This document shows positions 1 through 5,842 of a stretch of DNA of 5,842 nucleotides, piece by piece. Made by a program: the position numbers and the translations under genes. Source of the stretch: Cyclobacteriaceae bacterium (GTDB taxonomy: Bacteria > Bacteroidota > Bacteroidia > Cytophagales > Cyclobacteriaceae); NCBI GenBank assembly GCA_030589835.1, contig JAUUZS010000301.1, forward strand, positions 1-5,842, written 5' to 3'. Each line of letters begins with the position of its first letter. Position 1 is the first letter of the stretch. A model generated the notes under the pieces. The model made no database searches, was not told the DNA's origin, and was given only the letters and a program-made list of their open reading frames with translations.

Positions 1-1124
1 AAGGAGATCTCATATTCATGCTCGAATTCGCCGGGGTCTGCCAAAGGATCAATGGCATCTACATTAATGCTGAATTCTTGTAATTCCCGAATTAACTCGG
101 GCACTTTTGAGTTTCTAATGTCGCTTACATTTTCCTTGAAGGTCACCCCCATCACCAACACCTTTGTCTGCTTCAGTGACTTGTCTTGCTCAATAAGATA
201 TTGAACAATTTCCTTGCCTATATGTGCGTGAACAGAATCATTGATATTTCTCCCCGCAGTGATCACTTTGGAAAAATAACCCAGCTCCTTGGCTTTATGT
301 GTCAGATAGTATGGATCTACCCCAATACAATGCCCACCGACCAGGCCTGGGAAAAATTTTAGAAAATTCCACTTCGTTCCGGCAGCTTCCAGTACTTCGA
401 AGGTGTTGATGTCCATTTTCTTGAAAATGAGGGACAGCTCATTCATCAAAGCAATATTCAAATCGCGTTGCGTATTTTCAATGATTTTGCTCGCTTCAGC
501 TACTTTTATGGAACTGGCTTCATGCACTCCCGCTTCAATAATAGAGGCATATAATTCAGAAACAAGCTTCAGGGTGTCTGAGTCACTACCACTGACAACT
601 TTTATAATTTTAGTAAGCGTATGAATTTTGTCTCCCGGATTTATTCTTTCAGGGGAATAACCCACAGAAAAGTCCTTTTCGAAGCGTAATCCGGATTCTT
701 TTTCCAGCACCGGAACGCAATCTTCTTCTGTACAACCTGGATAAACGGTAGATTCGAATACCACTACATCTCCTTTTTGTATCGCACCACCAACAATTTC
801 ACAAGCTCCTATAAGTGGTTTCAGATCAGGATTTTTATACTCATTAATAGGGGTGGGCACTGCGACGATATAAAAGGTGCATCCTTTGATATCTTCCGGT
901 GTTGATGTAAACGTGATATCACAACCATCAAAAGCCGATGGCTCTATCTCATTACTAGGGTCGATTCCGCTCTGCATCAATTCTACCCGCTTTTGATTGA
1001 TGTCAAAACCAACAACTCTAAATTTCCTGGCAAACTCCAATGCTACGGGCAGTCCGACATAACCAAGTCCTACAACGCAGATATTTTGCTCCTTTTGAAG
1101 ATATTTATCTATCATGATGCTCAT
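1..1124 (-). CDS. tviB: UDP-N-acetylhexosamine 6-dehydrogenase, TviB/WbpO (VipA) type, C-terminus cut by window edge
   Basis: NAD-dependent cytosolic enzyme that oxidises C6 of a UDP-N-acetylhexosamine (UDP-GlcNAc or UDP-GalNAc) to the uronic acid, a precursor of capsule, O-antigen or exopolysaccharide. My translation gives 374 residues without a stop; the family is about 425, so roughly 50 C-terminal residues are missing. Visible in order: Rossmann nucleotide-binding motif VVGLGYVGLP (18-26 region), VPTPIN (89-94), ESTVYPGCTEE (124-134), YSPERINPGD (156-165), the central helix with K213, N217 and NTQRDLNIALMNEL (217-230), AGTKWNFLKF (248-257), and the catalytic Cys266 in GGHCIGVDPYYLTHKA (263-278). 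The C-terminal UDP-binding domain begins near 318 (VLVMGVTFKEN, SDIRNSK). The motif set resembles Salmonella TviB and Pseudomonas WbpO more than UDP-glucose dehydrogenase; this is from memory, and the exact substrate is inferred. Two in-frame ATGs, at 1124 and 1115, both lack a Shine-Dalgarno; I took the longer, and conserved sequence starts only near residue 14. It is divergent from leuS; its partners (epimerase, glycosyltransferases) would lie to the left. Confidence 0.93.
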   Translation of the reverse strand, partial: MSIMIDKYLQKEQNICVVGLGYVGLPVALEFARKFRVVGFDINQKRVELMQSGIDPSNEIEPSAFDGCDITFTSTPEDIKGCTFYIVAVPTPINEYKNPDLKPLIGACEIVGGAIQKGDVVVFESTVYPGCTEEDCVPVLEKESGLRFEKDFSVGYSPERINPGDKIHTLTKIIKVVSGSDSDTLKLVSELYASIIEAGVHEASSIKVAEASKIIENTQRDLNIALMNELSLIFKKMDINTFEVLEAAGTKWNFLKFFPGLVGGHCIGVDPYYLTHKAKELGYFSKVITAGRNINDSVHAHIGKEIVQYLIEQDKSLKQTKVLVMGVTFKENVSDIRNSKVPELIRELQEFSINVDAIDPLADPGEFEHEYEIS

Positions 1125-1136
1125 AAAAATGTGTGG

Positions 1137-1167
1137 TAAAAATAATTATAAAGGACACCACGGCCAA
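1137..1167 (-). promoter_or_regulatory. possible Bacteroidota-type promoter for the dehydrogenase gene
   Basis: On the minus strand the octamer TATTTTTA (1137-1144) differs from the Bacteroidota -7 consensus TAnnTTTG only at the last base. A TTG-containing element (GTTG) lies about 20 bases upstream, near the expected -33 position. Transcription would start close to base 1130, leaving only 6-16 bases of leader depending on which ATG is used. The region is AT-rich, so a chance match is quite possible. Confidence 0.3.
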
Positions 1168-1182
1168 CATTTGGGCTTTTCT

Positions 1183-1213
1183 TTTCAAAGCACAAGCCTT
1201 TTACTTACTTTTG
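1183..1213 (+). promoter_or_regulatory. Bacteroidota-type promoter for leuS
   Basis: TACTTTTG at 1206-1213 matches the Bacteroidota primary-sigma -7 consensus TAnnTTTG exactly. TTTC at 1183-1186 is one base off the -33 consensus TTTG, with a 19-base spacer, within the known 19-21 range. The predicted start near 1219-1221 leaves a leader of about 25 bases before the leuS ATG. That is too short for a T-box or leader-peptide attenuator, so none is expected here. The leader contains no Shine-Dalgarno, as is usual in this phylum. Confidence 0.6.
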
Positions 1214-1244
1214 CACCCCGAAATTTATTAGAAATAAGTGAATA

Positions 1245-4016
1245 ATGGCTGAATATAAACACAAGGAGATCGAGCAAAAATGGCAAGGCTATTGGGCAGA
1301 GCATAAGGTATTTAAGGCTGAAGTTGATGCGGACGAACCAAAATTTTATGTATTGGATATGTTTCCGTATCCTTCAGGCTCCGGGCTGCATGTCGGCCAC
1401 CCTTTAGGATATATTGCTTCTGATATCGTTTCGAGATTCAAAAGAAACAAGGGTTTCAATGTATTGCACCCAATGGGTTTTGATGCATTTGGACTCCCTG
1501 CCGAGCAATATGCCATCCAAACAGGGCAACATCCTGCCATTACCACCGAAGAAAATATAAAGCGATACAAAGATCAGCTTAAAGGCATTGGCTTGTCGTA
1601 CGATTGGGACAAAGAGGTACAGACCTGTGATCCCAAATACTACAAGTGGTCGCAATGGATTTTTTCTCAATTGTTCAATAGCTGGTACAACAATTCATCG
1701 AACAAGGCCGAGTCGATTGATGATCTTATTTCCATATTTGAAAAAAAAGGCAATCAAACAGTAAACGCCACTTGCGATGAAGATACCCCTTCTTTTGATG
1801 CCTCGCATTGGAACGGGGCATCTGAATTGGAAAAGGCAGAGTTGCTTCTCAAATATCGCCTTACCTACCCTGCCGATGCATTGGTAAACTGGTGCCCCGA
1901 ATTGGGAACGGTGCTGGCCAATGATGAAGTGAAAGACGGATTCTCGGAGCGGGGAGGACATCCTGTAGAACGCAAAAAAATGCGCCAGTGGATGATGCGT
2001 ATCACCGCCTATGCCGATCGGCTTGTAGGAAATCTTGAAAAGCTAAACTGGTCAGATTCCATGAAAGACATGCAGACCAACTGGATCGGGAAATCCTATG
2101 GCTGTGAGTTGGATTTCAACGTGGCAGATAAGGATATTAAGCTGACCTGCTTTACCACCAGACCAGATACGATTTTTGGTGTCACCTACATGGTGCTGGC
2201 CCCTGAGCATGAGCTGATAGATGAACTGACAACTCCAGATCACAAGGAAGAGGTAGAGGCTTACATTCAAAAAGCAATGAACCGATCTGAGCGCGAACGC
2301 ATGTCAGAGGTTAAAACAGTTTCAGGTGTTTTTACCGGATCATATGTAATAAATCCTTTTACCAAAGAAAAAGTAGCTCTTTGGGTAGCAGACTATGTAT
2401 TGGCAGGTTATGGTACCGGAGTCGTGATGGCCGTACCTTCAGCTGATGACAGGGATTTCAGGTTTGCAACATATTATGGTTTGCCGATAATAAGGGTAAT
2501 CGCCGGTACAGAAAACCTTGATGATCCTACTGAGATCAAGCATGGAAAAATGATCAATTCCGGTTTTATCACAGGCATGGAATCCAAAAATGCAGTAAGG
2601 GCTACCATTGATCAAGCTGAAAAGGAAGGCTTTGGAAAAGAAAAAGTAAACTACCGAATTCGCGATGCGGTGTTTAGCAGACAAAGATATTGGGGGGAGC
2701 CGGTTCCTGTTTATTTTACAGAAGATGGAATCCCTCGCTTAATCCCTGAAAATGAGCTCCCCTTAGTATTACCTCAGGTAGATGAATATTTGCCGACAGC
2801 ATCAGGCGAGCCACCACTTGGAAGAGCAAAGGACTGGCTTTACAAAGGGAAATATAATTATGAATTGACCACCATGCCTGGATGGGCCGGATCAAGTTGG
2901 TACTTCCTGCGCTATATGGATGCCAATAACGAGGGTGAATTCGTCAGCGCAAAGAATGTAAAGTACTGGAATTCGGTAGATTTATACATCGGCGGCACAG
3001 AGCATGCCACAGGGCACTTGCTTTATTCCCGATTCTGGAACATGTTTCTATTCGACAGAGAACATATATTTCATGAGGAGCCATTTCAAAAATTGGTAAA
3101 CCAGGGCATGATCCAGGGAAGATCAAGCATAATATACAAGCTAAAGGATGAAAATAAGTTCATTAGCGCCGGGCTTAAGAAAGAGCAGGAAGTACTGGAG
3201 CTTCATGCAGATGTAAATATCGTTCACAATGATATGCTCGATATTGAGGCATTCAAAACATGGATGCCGGATTATAAAGACGCTGAGTTTGAGCTGGAAG
3301 ATGGAAAGTTTAAATGTGGGTTTGCAGTGGAAAAAATGTCAAAAAGGTGGTACAATGTAGTCAATCCTGATGATGTAATAGCGAAATACGGCGCTGATAC
3401 CTTGCGCATGTACGAGATGTTCCTCGGCCCAATCGAGCTTTCAAAACCCTGGAATACGCACGGCATCGATGGCGTAGCAAAATTCCTGAGGAAACTATGG
3501 GGATTGTTTTTTGATTATGAAGGCAACTTTATTGTCACAGAAGATAAAGGAAAAGCTGAAGAGCATAAGGTATTGCACAAAACCATTCAGAAGGTTGAGT
3601 ATGATATTGAGAATCTATCCTTCAATACTTCTGTGAGTGAGTTTATGATTTGTGTCAATGCGCTAACCCAATTGAAGTGCCACAAAAAGGAAATTCTGGA
3701 GAAGCTACTTGTTGTATTATCACCCTTTGCACCGCACATATCTGAAGAATTATGGGAGCAACTGGGGAATAAACAAAGCATTATTTATGCTTCATATCCG
3801 GAATTTAATGAGGCATTTATCAAAGAGGACGAATATGAATATCCCATCATGGTAAATGGAAAAATGAGGACAAAGATTAAATTTGCCCTGGATAAAAATC
3901 CAAAAGATATTGAGACTGTAGCATTGGAACATGAAATCGTGATAAAATGGTTGGATGGCAAGAGCCCGAAAAAGGTAATTGTAGTCCCAAAAAAGATCGT
4001 TAACATCGTCGTATAA
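1245..4016 (+). CDS. leuS: Leucine--tRNA ligase (leucyl-tRNA synthetase, LeuRS)
   Basis: Cytosolic class Ia aminoacyl-tRNA synthetase that charges tRNA-Leu with leucine using ATP and hydrolyses mischarged tRNA. The gene is complete at 923 residues. HIGH-type motif HVGH lies at 49-52 after DMFPYPSGSGL. The CP1 editing domain spans about 285-470, with TTRPDT (304-309; T309 corresponds to E. coli T252) and GTGVVMAVPSADDRD (390-404; D404 corresponds to E. coli D345). Catalytic-core motifs are SRQRYWGEPVPVY (478-490), WAGSSWYFLRYMD (547-559) and GGTEHATGHLLYSRFW (583-598). A leucine-specific insert follows at about 625-690, then the KMSKS loop as KMSKR (697-701). The anticodon-binding helical domain follows to about 850, and the C-terminal domain ends in GKSPKKVIVVPKKIVNIVV (905-923). 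Oddities: an insertion of about 55-60 residues before NWCPELGTVLANDEV (215-229), loss of the zinc-knuckle CxxC (SERGGHP at 234-240), and A400 where many LeuRS have His. The ATG at 1245 is chosen because the protein then begins with the expected tRNA-synthetase N-terminal helix (YKHKEIEQKWQGYW). Confidence 0.98.
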   Translation: MAEYKHKEIEQKWQGYWAEHKVFKAEVDADEPKFYVLDMFPYPSGSGLHVGHPLGYIASDIVSRFKRNKGFNVLHPMGFDAFGLPAEQYAIQTGQHPAITTEENIKRYKDQLKGIGLSYDWDKEVQTCDPKYYKWSQWIFSQLFNSWYNNSSNKAESIDDLISIFEKKGNQTVNATCDEDTPSFDASHWNGASELEKAELLLKYRLTYPADALVNWCPELGTVLANDEVKDGFSERGGHPVERKKMRQWMMRITAYADRLVGNLEKLNWSDSMKDMQTNWIGKSYGCELDFNVADKDIKLTCFTTRPDTIFGVTYMVLAPEHELIDELTTPDHKEEVEAYIQKAMNRSERERMSEVKTVSGVFTGSYVINPFTKEKVALWVADYVLAGYGTGVVMAVPSADDRDFRFATYYGLPIIRVIAGTENLDDPTEIKHGKMINSGFITGMESKNAVRATIDQAEKEGFGKEKVNYRIRDAVFSRQRYWGEPVPVYFTEDGIPRLIPENELPLVLPQVDEYLPTASGEPPLGRAKDWLYKGKYNYELTTMPGWAGSSWYFLRYMDANNEGEFVSAKNVKYWNSVDLYIGGTEHATGHLLYSRFWNMFLFDREHIFHEEPFQKLVNQGMIQGRSSIIYKLKDENKFISAGLKKEQEVLELHADVNIVHNDMLDIEAFKTWMPDYKDAEFELEDGKFKCGFAVEKMSKRWYNVVNPDDVIAKYGADTLRMYEMFLGPIELSKPWNTHGIDGVAKFLRKLWGLFFDYEGNFIVTEDKGKAEEHKVLHKTIQKVEYDIENLSFNTSVSEFMICVNALTQLKCHKKEILEKLLVVLSPFAPHISEELWEQLGNKQSIIYASYPEFNEAFIKEDEYEYPIMVNGKMRTKIKFALDKNPKDIETVALEHEIVIKWLDGKSPKKVIVVPKKIVNIVV

Positions 4017-4021
4017 ATTAT

Positions 4022-4045
4022 CAACATGTCATTGTTGGCCGTTTT
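4022..4045 (+). terminator. weak candidate hairpin downstream of leuS
   Basis: Five bases after the leuS stop, CAACA and TGTTG (4022-4026 and 4033-4037) can pair in a 5-bp stem with a 6-base loop. A short TTTT run follows at 4042-4045. The stem is short, AT-rich and separated from the T-run by four bases, so it is at best a poor intrinsic terminator. It may be fortuitous, with transcription reading through into the peptidase gene. Confidence 0.2.
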
Positions 4046-4061
4046 ATAATATTTATAATTC
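4031..4061 (+). promoter_or_regulatory. weak candidate promoter for the S9 peptidase gene
   Basis: ATTG (4031-4034), a 19-base spacer and TATAATTC (4054-4061) loosely follow the Bacteroidota TTTG / TAnnTTTG pattern, with one mismatch in the first element and two in the second. The start would fall only about 8 bases before the ATG at 4076. The whole 59-base gap is AT-rich, so the match could be chance, and co-transcription with leuS is an equal possibility. Confidence 0.22.
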
Positions 4062-4075
4062 AAAAAAGAGGAAAA

Positions 4076-5842
4076 ATGAAAAAACTTTTATTATTAGTAC
4101 TGTTCCCTGTGCAGGTACTTTTTGCACAAAGTGATGGATTGACACCTGTGGATATTGCCAAACTGGAGTATGTCGTATCGGCAGAAATAAGTAATGACGG
4201 AAGCAAGATTGCCTACACCGTTTTAAAGCAAGTTGATCCTACAGAAAAAAATTCTTCGGCATCACTCAAGCTCTGGATGTATGATGTGAAATCCGAAACT
4301 TCCAACCCCTTTATTACCCAGGGAAGCCTGAGAGGAGTTGCATTCAGACCAAATCATAACAGCCTGACTTTTTTGGCTAAAAGAGATGGAGATGATGGTA
4401 CCAGTCTTTACGAAATACCAATGACCGGTGGTGAGGCTTTGAAAATATTTGAGCATGAAACTTCGATTTCATCTTATAGCTGGTCTCCCAATGGTAAAAA
4501 GATCCTTTTCCTTGCCAAGAAAAAAAGTGACAAAAAATCTTCGTTGCCTTATGAACCAATTATTTATGAAGAAAACCTGATGCTTTCGAAGGCTTATATT
4601 TCTTCTCTTGATGAGGAAACAACGAAAAATGTGGCTCTTGCAGGACAATGCTACTCGATTCACTGGAGTCCGGATGGTTCCAAAATTAGTGTTTCTACGG
4701 CACCAACTGCATTGGTAGACGATTCGTATATGAAGCAACGCATTCATATTCTTGATGCCAATTCATTTAGCAAAATAGGTACAATTGACCATGCTGCCAA
4801 GCTTGGCGAGCATACGTGGAGTCCTGACAACACACAAATAGCCATGATTTCAGGAGCCGACATCCATGATCCAATTGCAGGCAGGTTGTTAGTTGCATCT
4901 GCCAAAGGAGGAAAGCCAAAAGCCATAGTGCCAAAGTTTAAAGGAAAATTTGAAGATATTGCCTGGGTCGATGCCAATACCATTCGTTTTATTGCCAGTG
5001 AAGGTGTGTACACGACTTTAGGAACGATTTCATCAACCGGGAAAAAGCTTCAAAAATCCATTGATAAAGGAAATACCGCCTTTGGTCATTTTACTGCTTC
5101 GGCAAATGGAATCCTGTCCCTGGTAGGTTCTTCAGCAAATCATCCGAATGAGTTGTTTATCTATGATGGAAAAACAGCTAATAAATTGACGGATAGCAAT
5201 CCATGGCTGGCCGACAAAAAGCTTGGCGAGCAGCAAGTAGTTACATATAAAGCTAAAGATGGATTAGAAATTCAAGGCATGGTGGTTTTGCCTTTGGACT
5301 ATAAAAAAGGAACTAAGTATCCATTGATTACTGTGGTTCACGGAGGACCAGAAGCCCACTACAACAACGGATGGCTCACTGCTTATTCGATGCCCGGCCA
5401 CATAGGAGCGGCCAATGGATTTATGGTATTCTACCCAAACTACAGAGGTAGTACTGGTCTTGGTGAAGCATTTGCCATATCGAGTCAGGAAGATCCTGCC
5501 GGAAAAGAATTTGATGACGTCATAGATGGTATCGACTATCTAATTAATGCAGGCATGGTTGACAAAGCCAAAGTTGGCGTTACCGGCGGATCGTATGGCG
5601 GCTATGCCACCGGATGGTTTTCTACCCGACACACTGATCGATTTGCGGCCGGTGTTATGTTTGTAGGAATAAGTGATAACATATCCAAGTGGGGAACAAG
5701 TGACATTCCTGAAGAGATGTTTTTGGTGCATAGCAAAAAACGCATATGGGACGATTATGAATTTTTCCTGAAACGAAGCCCAATATATTATGCAGGCCAG
5801 GCTAAAACACCATTATTGATCATGGCAGGAGCCGGAGACACC
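4076..5842 (+). CDS. Exported S9-family serine peptidase (prolyl oligopeptidase / acylaminoacyl-peptidase-like), C-terminus cut by window edge
   Basis: Predicted secreted or periplasmic serine exopeptidase that trims short peptides. The gene is open to the window end, giving 589 residues; relatives are usually about 650-700. Residues 1-17 form a signal peptide (KK, then LLLLVLF, ending VLFA before QSDG). There is no lipobox Cys, so it should be soluble after signal peptidase I cleavage. Residues about 30-380 look like a beta-propeller, with PD40-like blade motifs at ISNDGSKIAY (about 40), AFRPN (89-93), SWSPNGKKI (from 135), HWSPDGSKI (from 196) and TWSPDN (from 247). The alpha/beta-hydrolase domain follows: HGGPE (422-426, oxyanion-hole region), NYRGS (455-459) and nucleophile Ser506 in GGSYGGY. 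D588 in AGAGDT is the probable catalytic Asp; the His lies beyond the edge. GGSYGGYAT fits S9C-like enzymes best, but specificity (dipeptidyl, acylaminoacyl or prolyl) cannot be assigned. ATG 4076 is preceded by AGAGGAAAA, purine-rich but not a clear Shine-Dalgarno. The gene lies 59 bases after leuS on the same strand. Confidence 0.92.
   Translation, partial: MKKLLLLVLFPVQVLFAQSDGLTPVDIAKLEYVVSAEISNDGSKIAYTVLKQVDPTEKNSSASLKLWMYDVKSETSNPFITQGSLRGVAFRPNHNSLTFLAKRDGDDGTSLYEIPMTGGEALKIFEHETSISSYSWSPNGKKILFLAKKKSDKKSSLPYEPIIYEENLMLSKAYISSLDEETTKNVALAGQCYSIHWSPDGSKISVSTAPTALVDDSYMKQRIHILDANSFSKIGTIDHAAKLGEHTWSPDNTQIAMISGADIHDPIAGRLLVASAKGGKPKAIVPKFKGKFEDIAWVDANTIRFIASEGVYTTLGTISSTGKKLQKSIDKGNTAFGHFTASANGILSLVGSSANHPNELFIYDGKTANKLTDSNPWLADKKLGEQQVVTYKAKDGLEIQGMVVLPLDYKKGTKYPLITVVHGGPEAHYNNGWLTAYSMPGHIGAANGFMVFYPNYRGSTGLGEAFAISSQEDPAGKEFDDVIDGIDYLINAGMVDKAKVGVTGGSYGGYATGWFSTRHTDRFAAGVMFVGISDNISKWGTSDIPEEMFLVHSKKRIWDDYEFFLKRSPIYYAGQAKTPLLIMAGAGDT

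Noticed and set aside
403..624. Open reading frame of 73 codons on the plus strand
   Set aside because: It lies wholly antisense to the dehydrogenase, which has strong family motifs in exactly this stretch; the 73-residue product resembles no family I recognise.
1125..1244. T-box riboswitch or leucine attenuator ahead of leuS
   Set aside because: The predicted leader is only about 25 bases and shows no specifier stem, leucine-codon leader peptide or terminator hairpin.
1346..4063. Many minus-strand open frames of 60-92 codons opposite leuS, the last running past the leuS stop
   Set aside because: All are antisense to the well-conserved LeuRS frame, and none shows a start context or recognisable motif. 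They are composition shadows.
4799..5230. Exact 12-base direct repeat AAGCTTGGCGAG at 4799-4810 and 5219-5230
   Set aside because: Both copies are in frame within the peptidase and encode Lys-Leu-Gly-Glu with unrelated flanks. A pair this short in one gene is likely chance or local codon preference, with no sign of a mobile element or recombination site.
4262..5731. Minus-strand open frames of 60-92 codons opposite the S9 peptidase
   Set aside because: The plus frame is continuous from 4076 to the window end and carries signal peptide, propeller and hydrolase motifs, so the opposite frames are shadows.

Overview
This window looks like ordinary chromosomal DNA from a member of the Bacteroidota, probably a Cytophagales-like marine or soil lineage (the lower rank is a guess). 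Four things point there: a long leucyl-tRNA synthetase carrying the extra segment I associate with this phylum; no Shine-Dalgarno sequence before any of the three genes; a good match to the Bacteroidota promoter -7 box (TAnnTTTG) in front of leuS; and an exported S9 peptidase whose signal peptide ends in Ala-Gln. Coding density is high and no mobile element, CRISPR array, tRNA or rRNA was seen.

Layout: bases 1-1124 (minus strand) hold most of a nucleotide-sugar 6-dehydrogenase of the TviB/WbpO (VipA) type, whose C-terminal end lies beyond the left edge. A 120-base divergent intergenic region (1125-1244) carries a convincing leuS promoter and a weaker candidate for the dehydrogenase. Bases 1245-4016 (plus) encode complete leucyl-tRNA synthetase. 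After a 59-base gap, bases 4076-5842 (plus) encode an exported S9-family serine peptidase (beta-propeller plus alpha/beta-hydrolase) that runs off the right edge just after its probable catalytic Asp. The first and third genes are open at the window edges.

The three genes have unrelated roles: surface-polysaccharide precursor synthesis, translation, and periplasmic peptide degradation. The dehydrogenase probably belongs to a polysaccharide locus continuing to the left. leuS and the peptidase share a strand but need not form an operon. I found no undescribed biological system. The points most worth a second look are active-site and domain deviations in LeuRS: KMSKR instead of KMSKS, a missing zinc-knuckle Cys pair, an Ala in place of the usual editing-site His, and an insertion of about 55-60 residues. 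These probably reflect the lineage rather than novelty.
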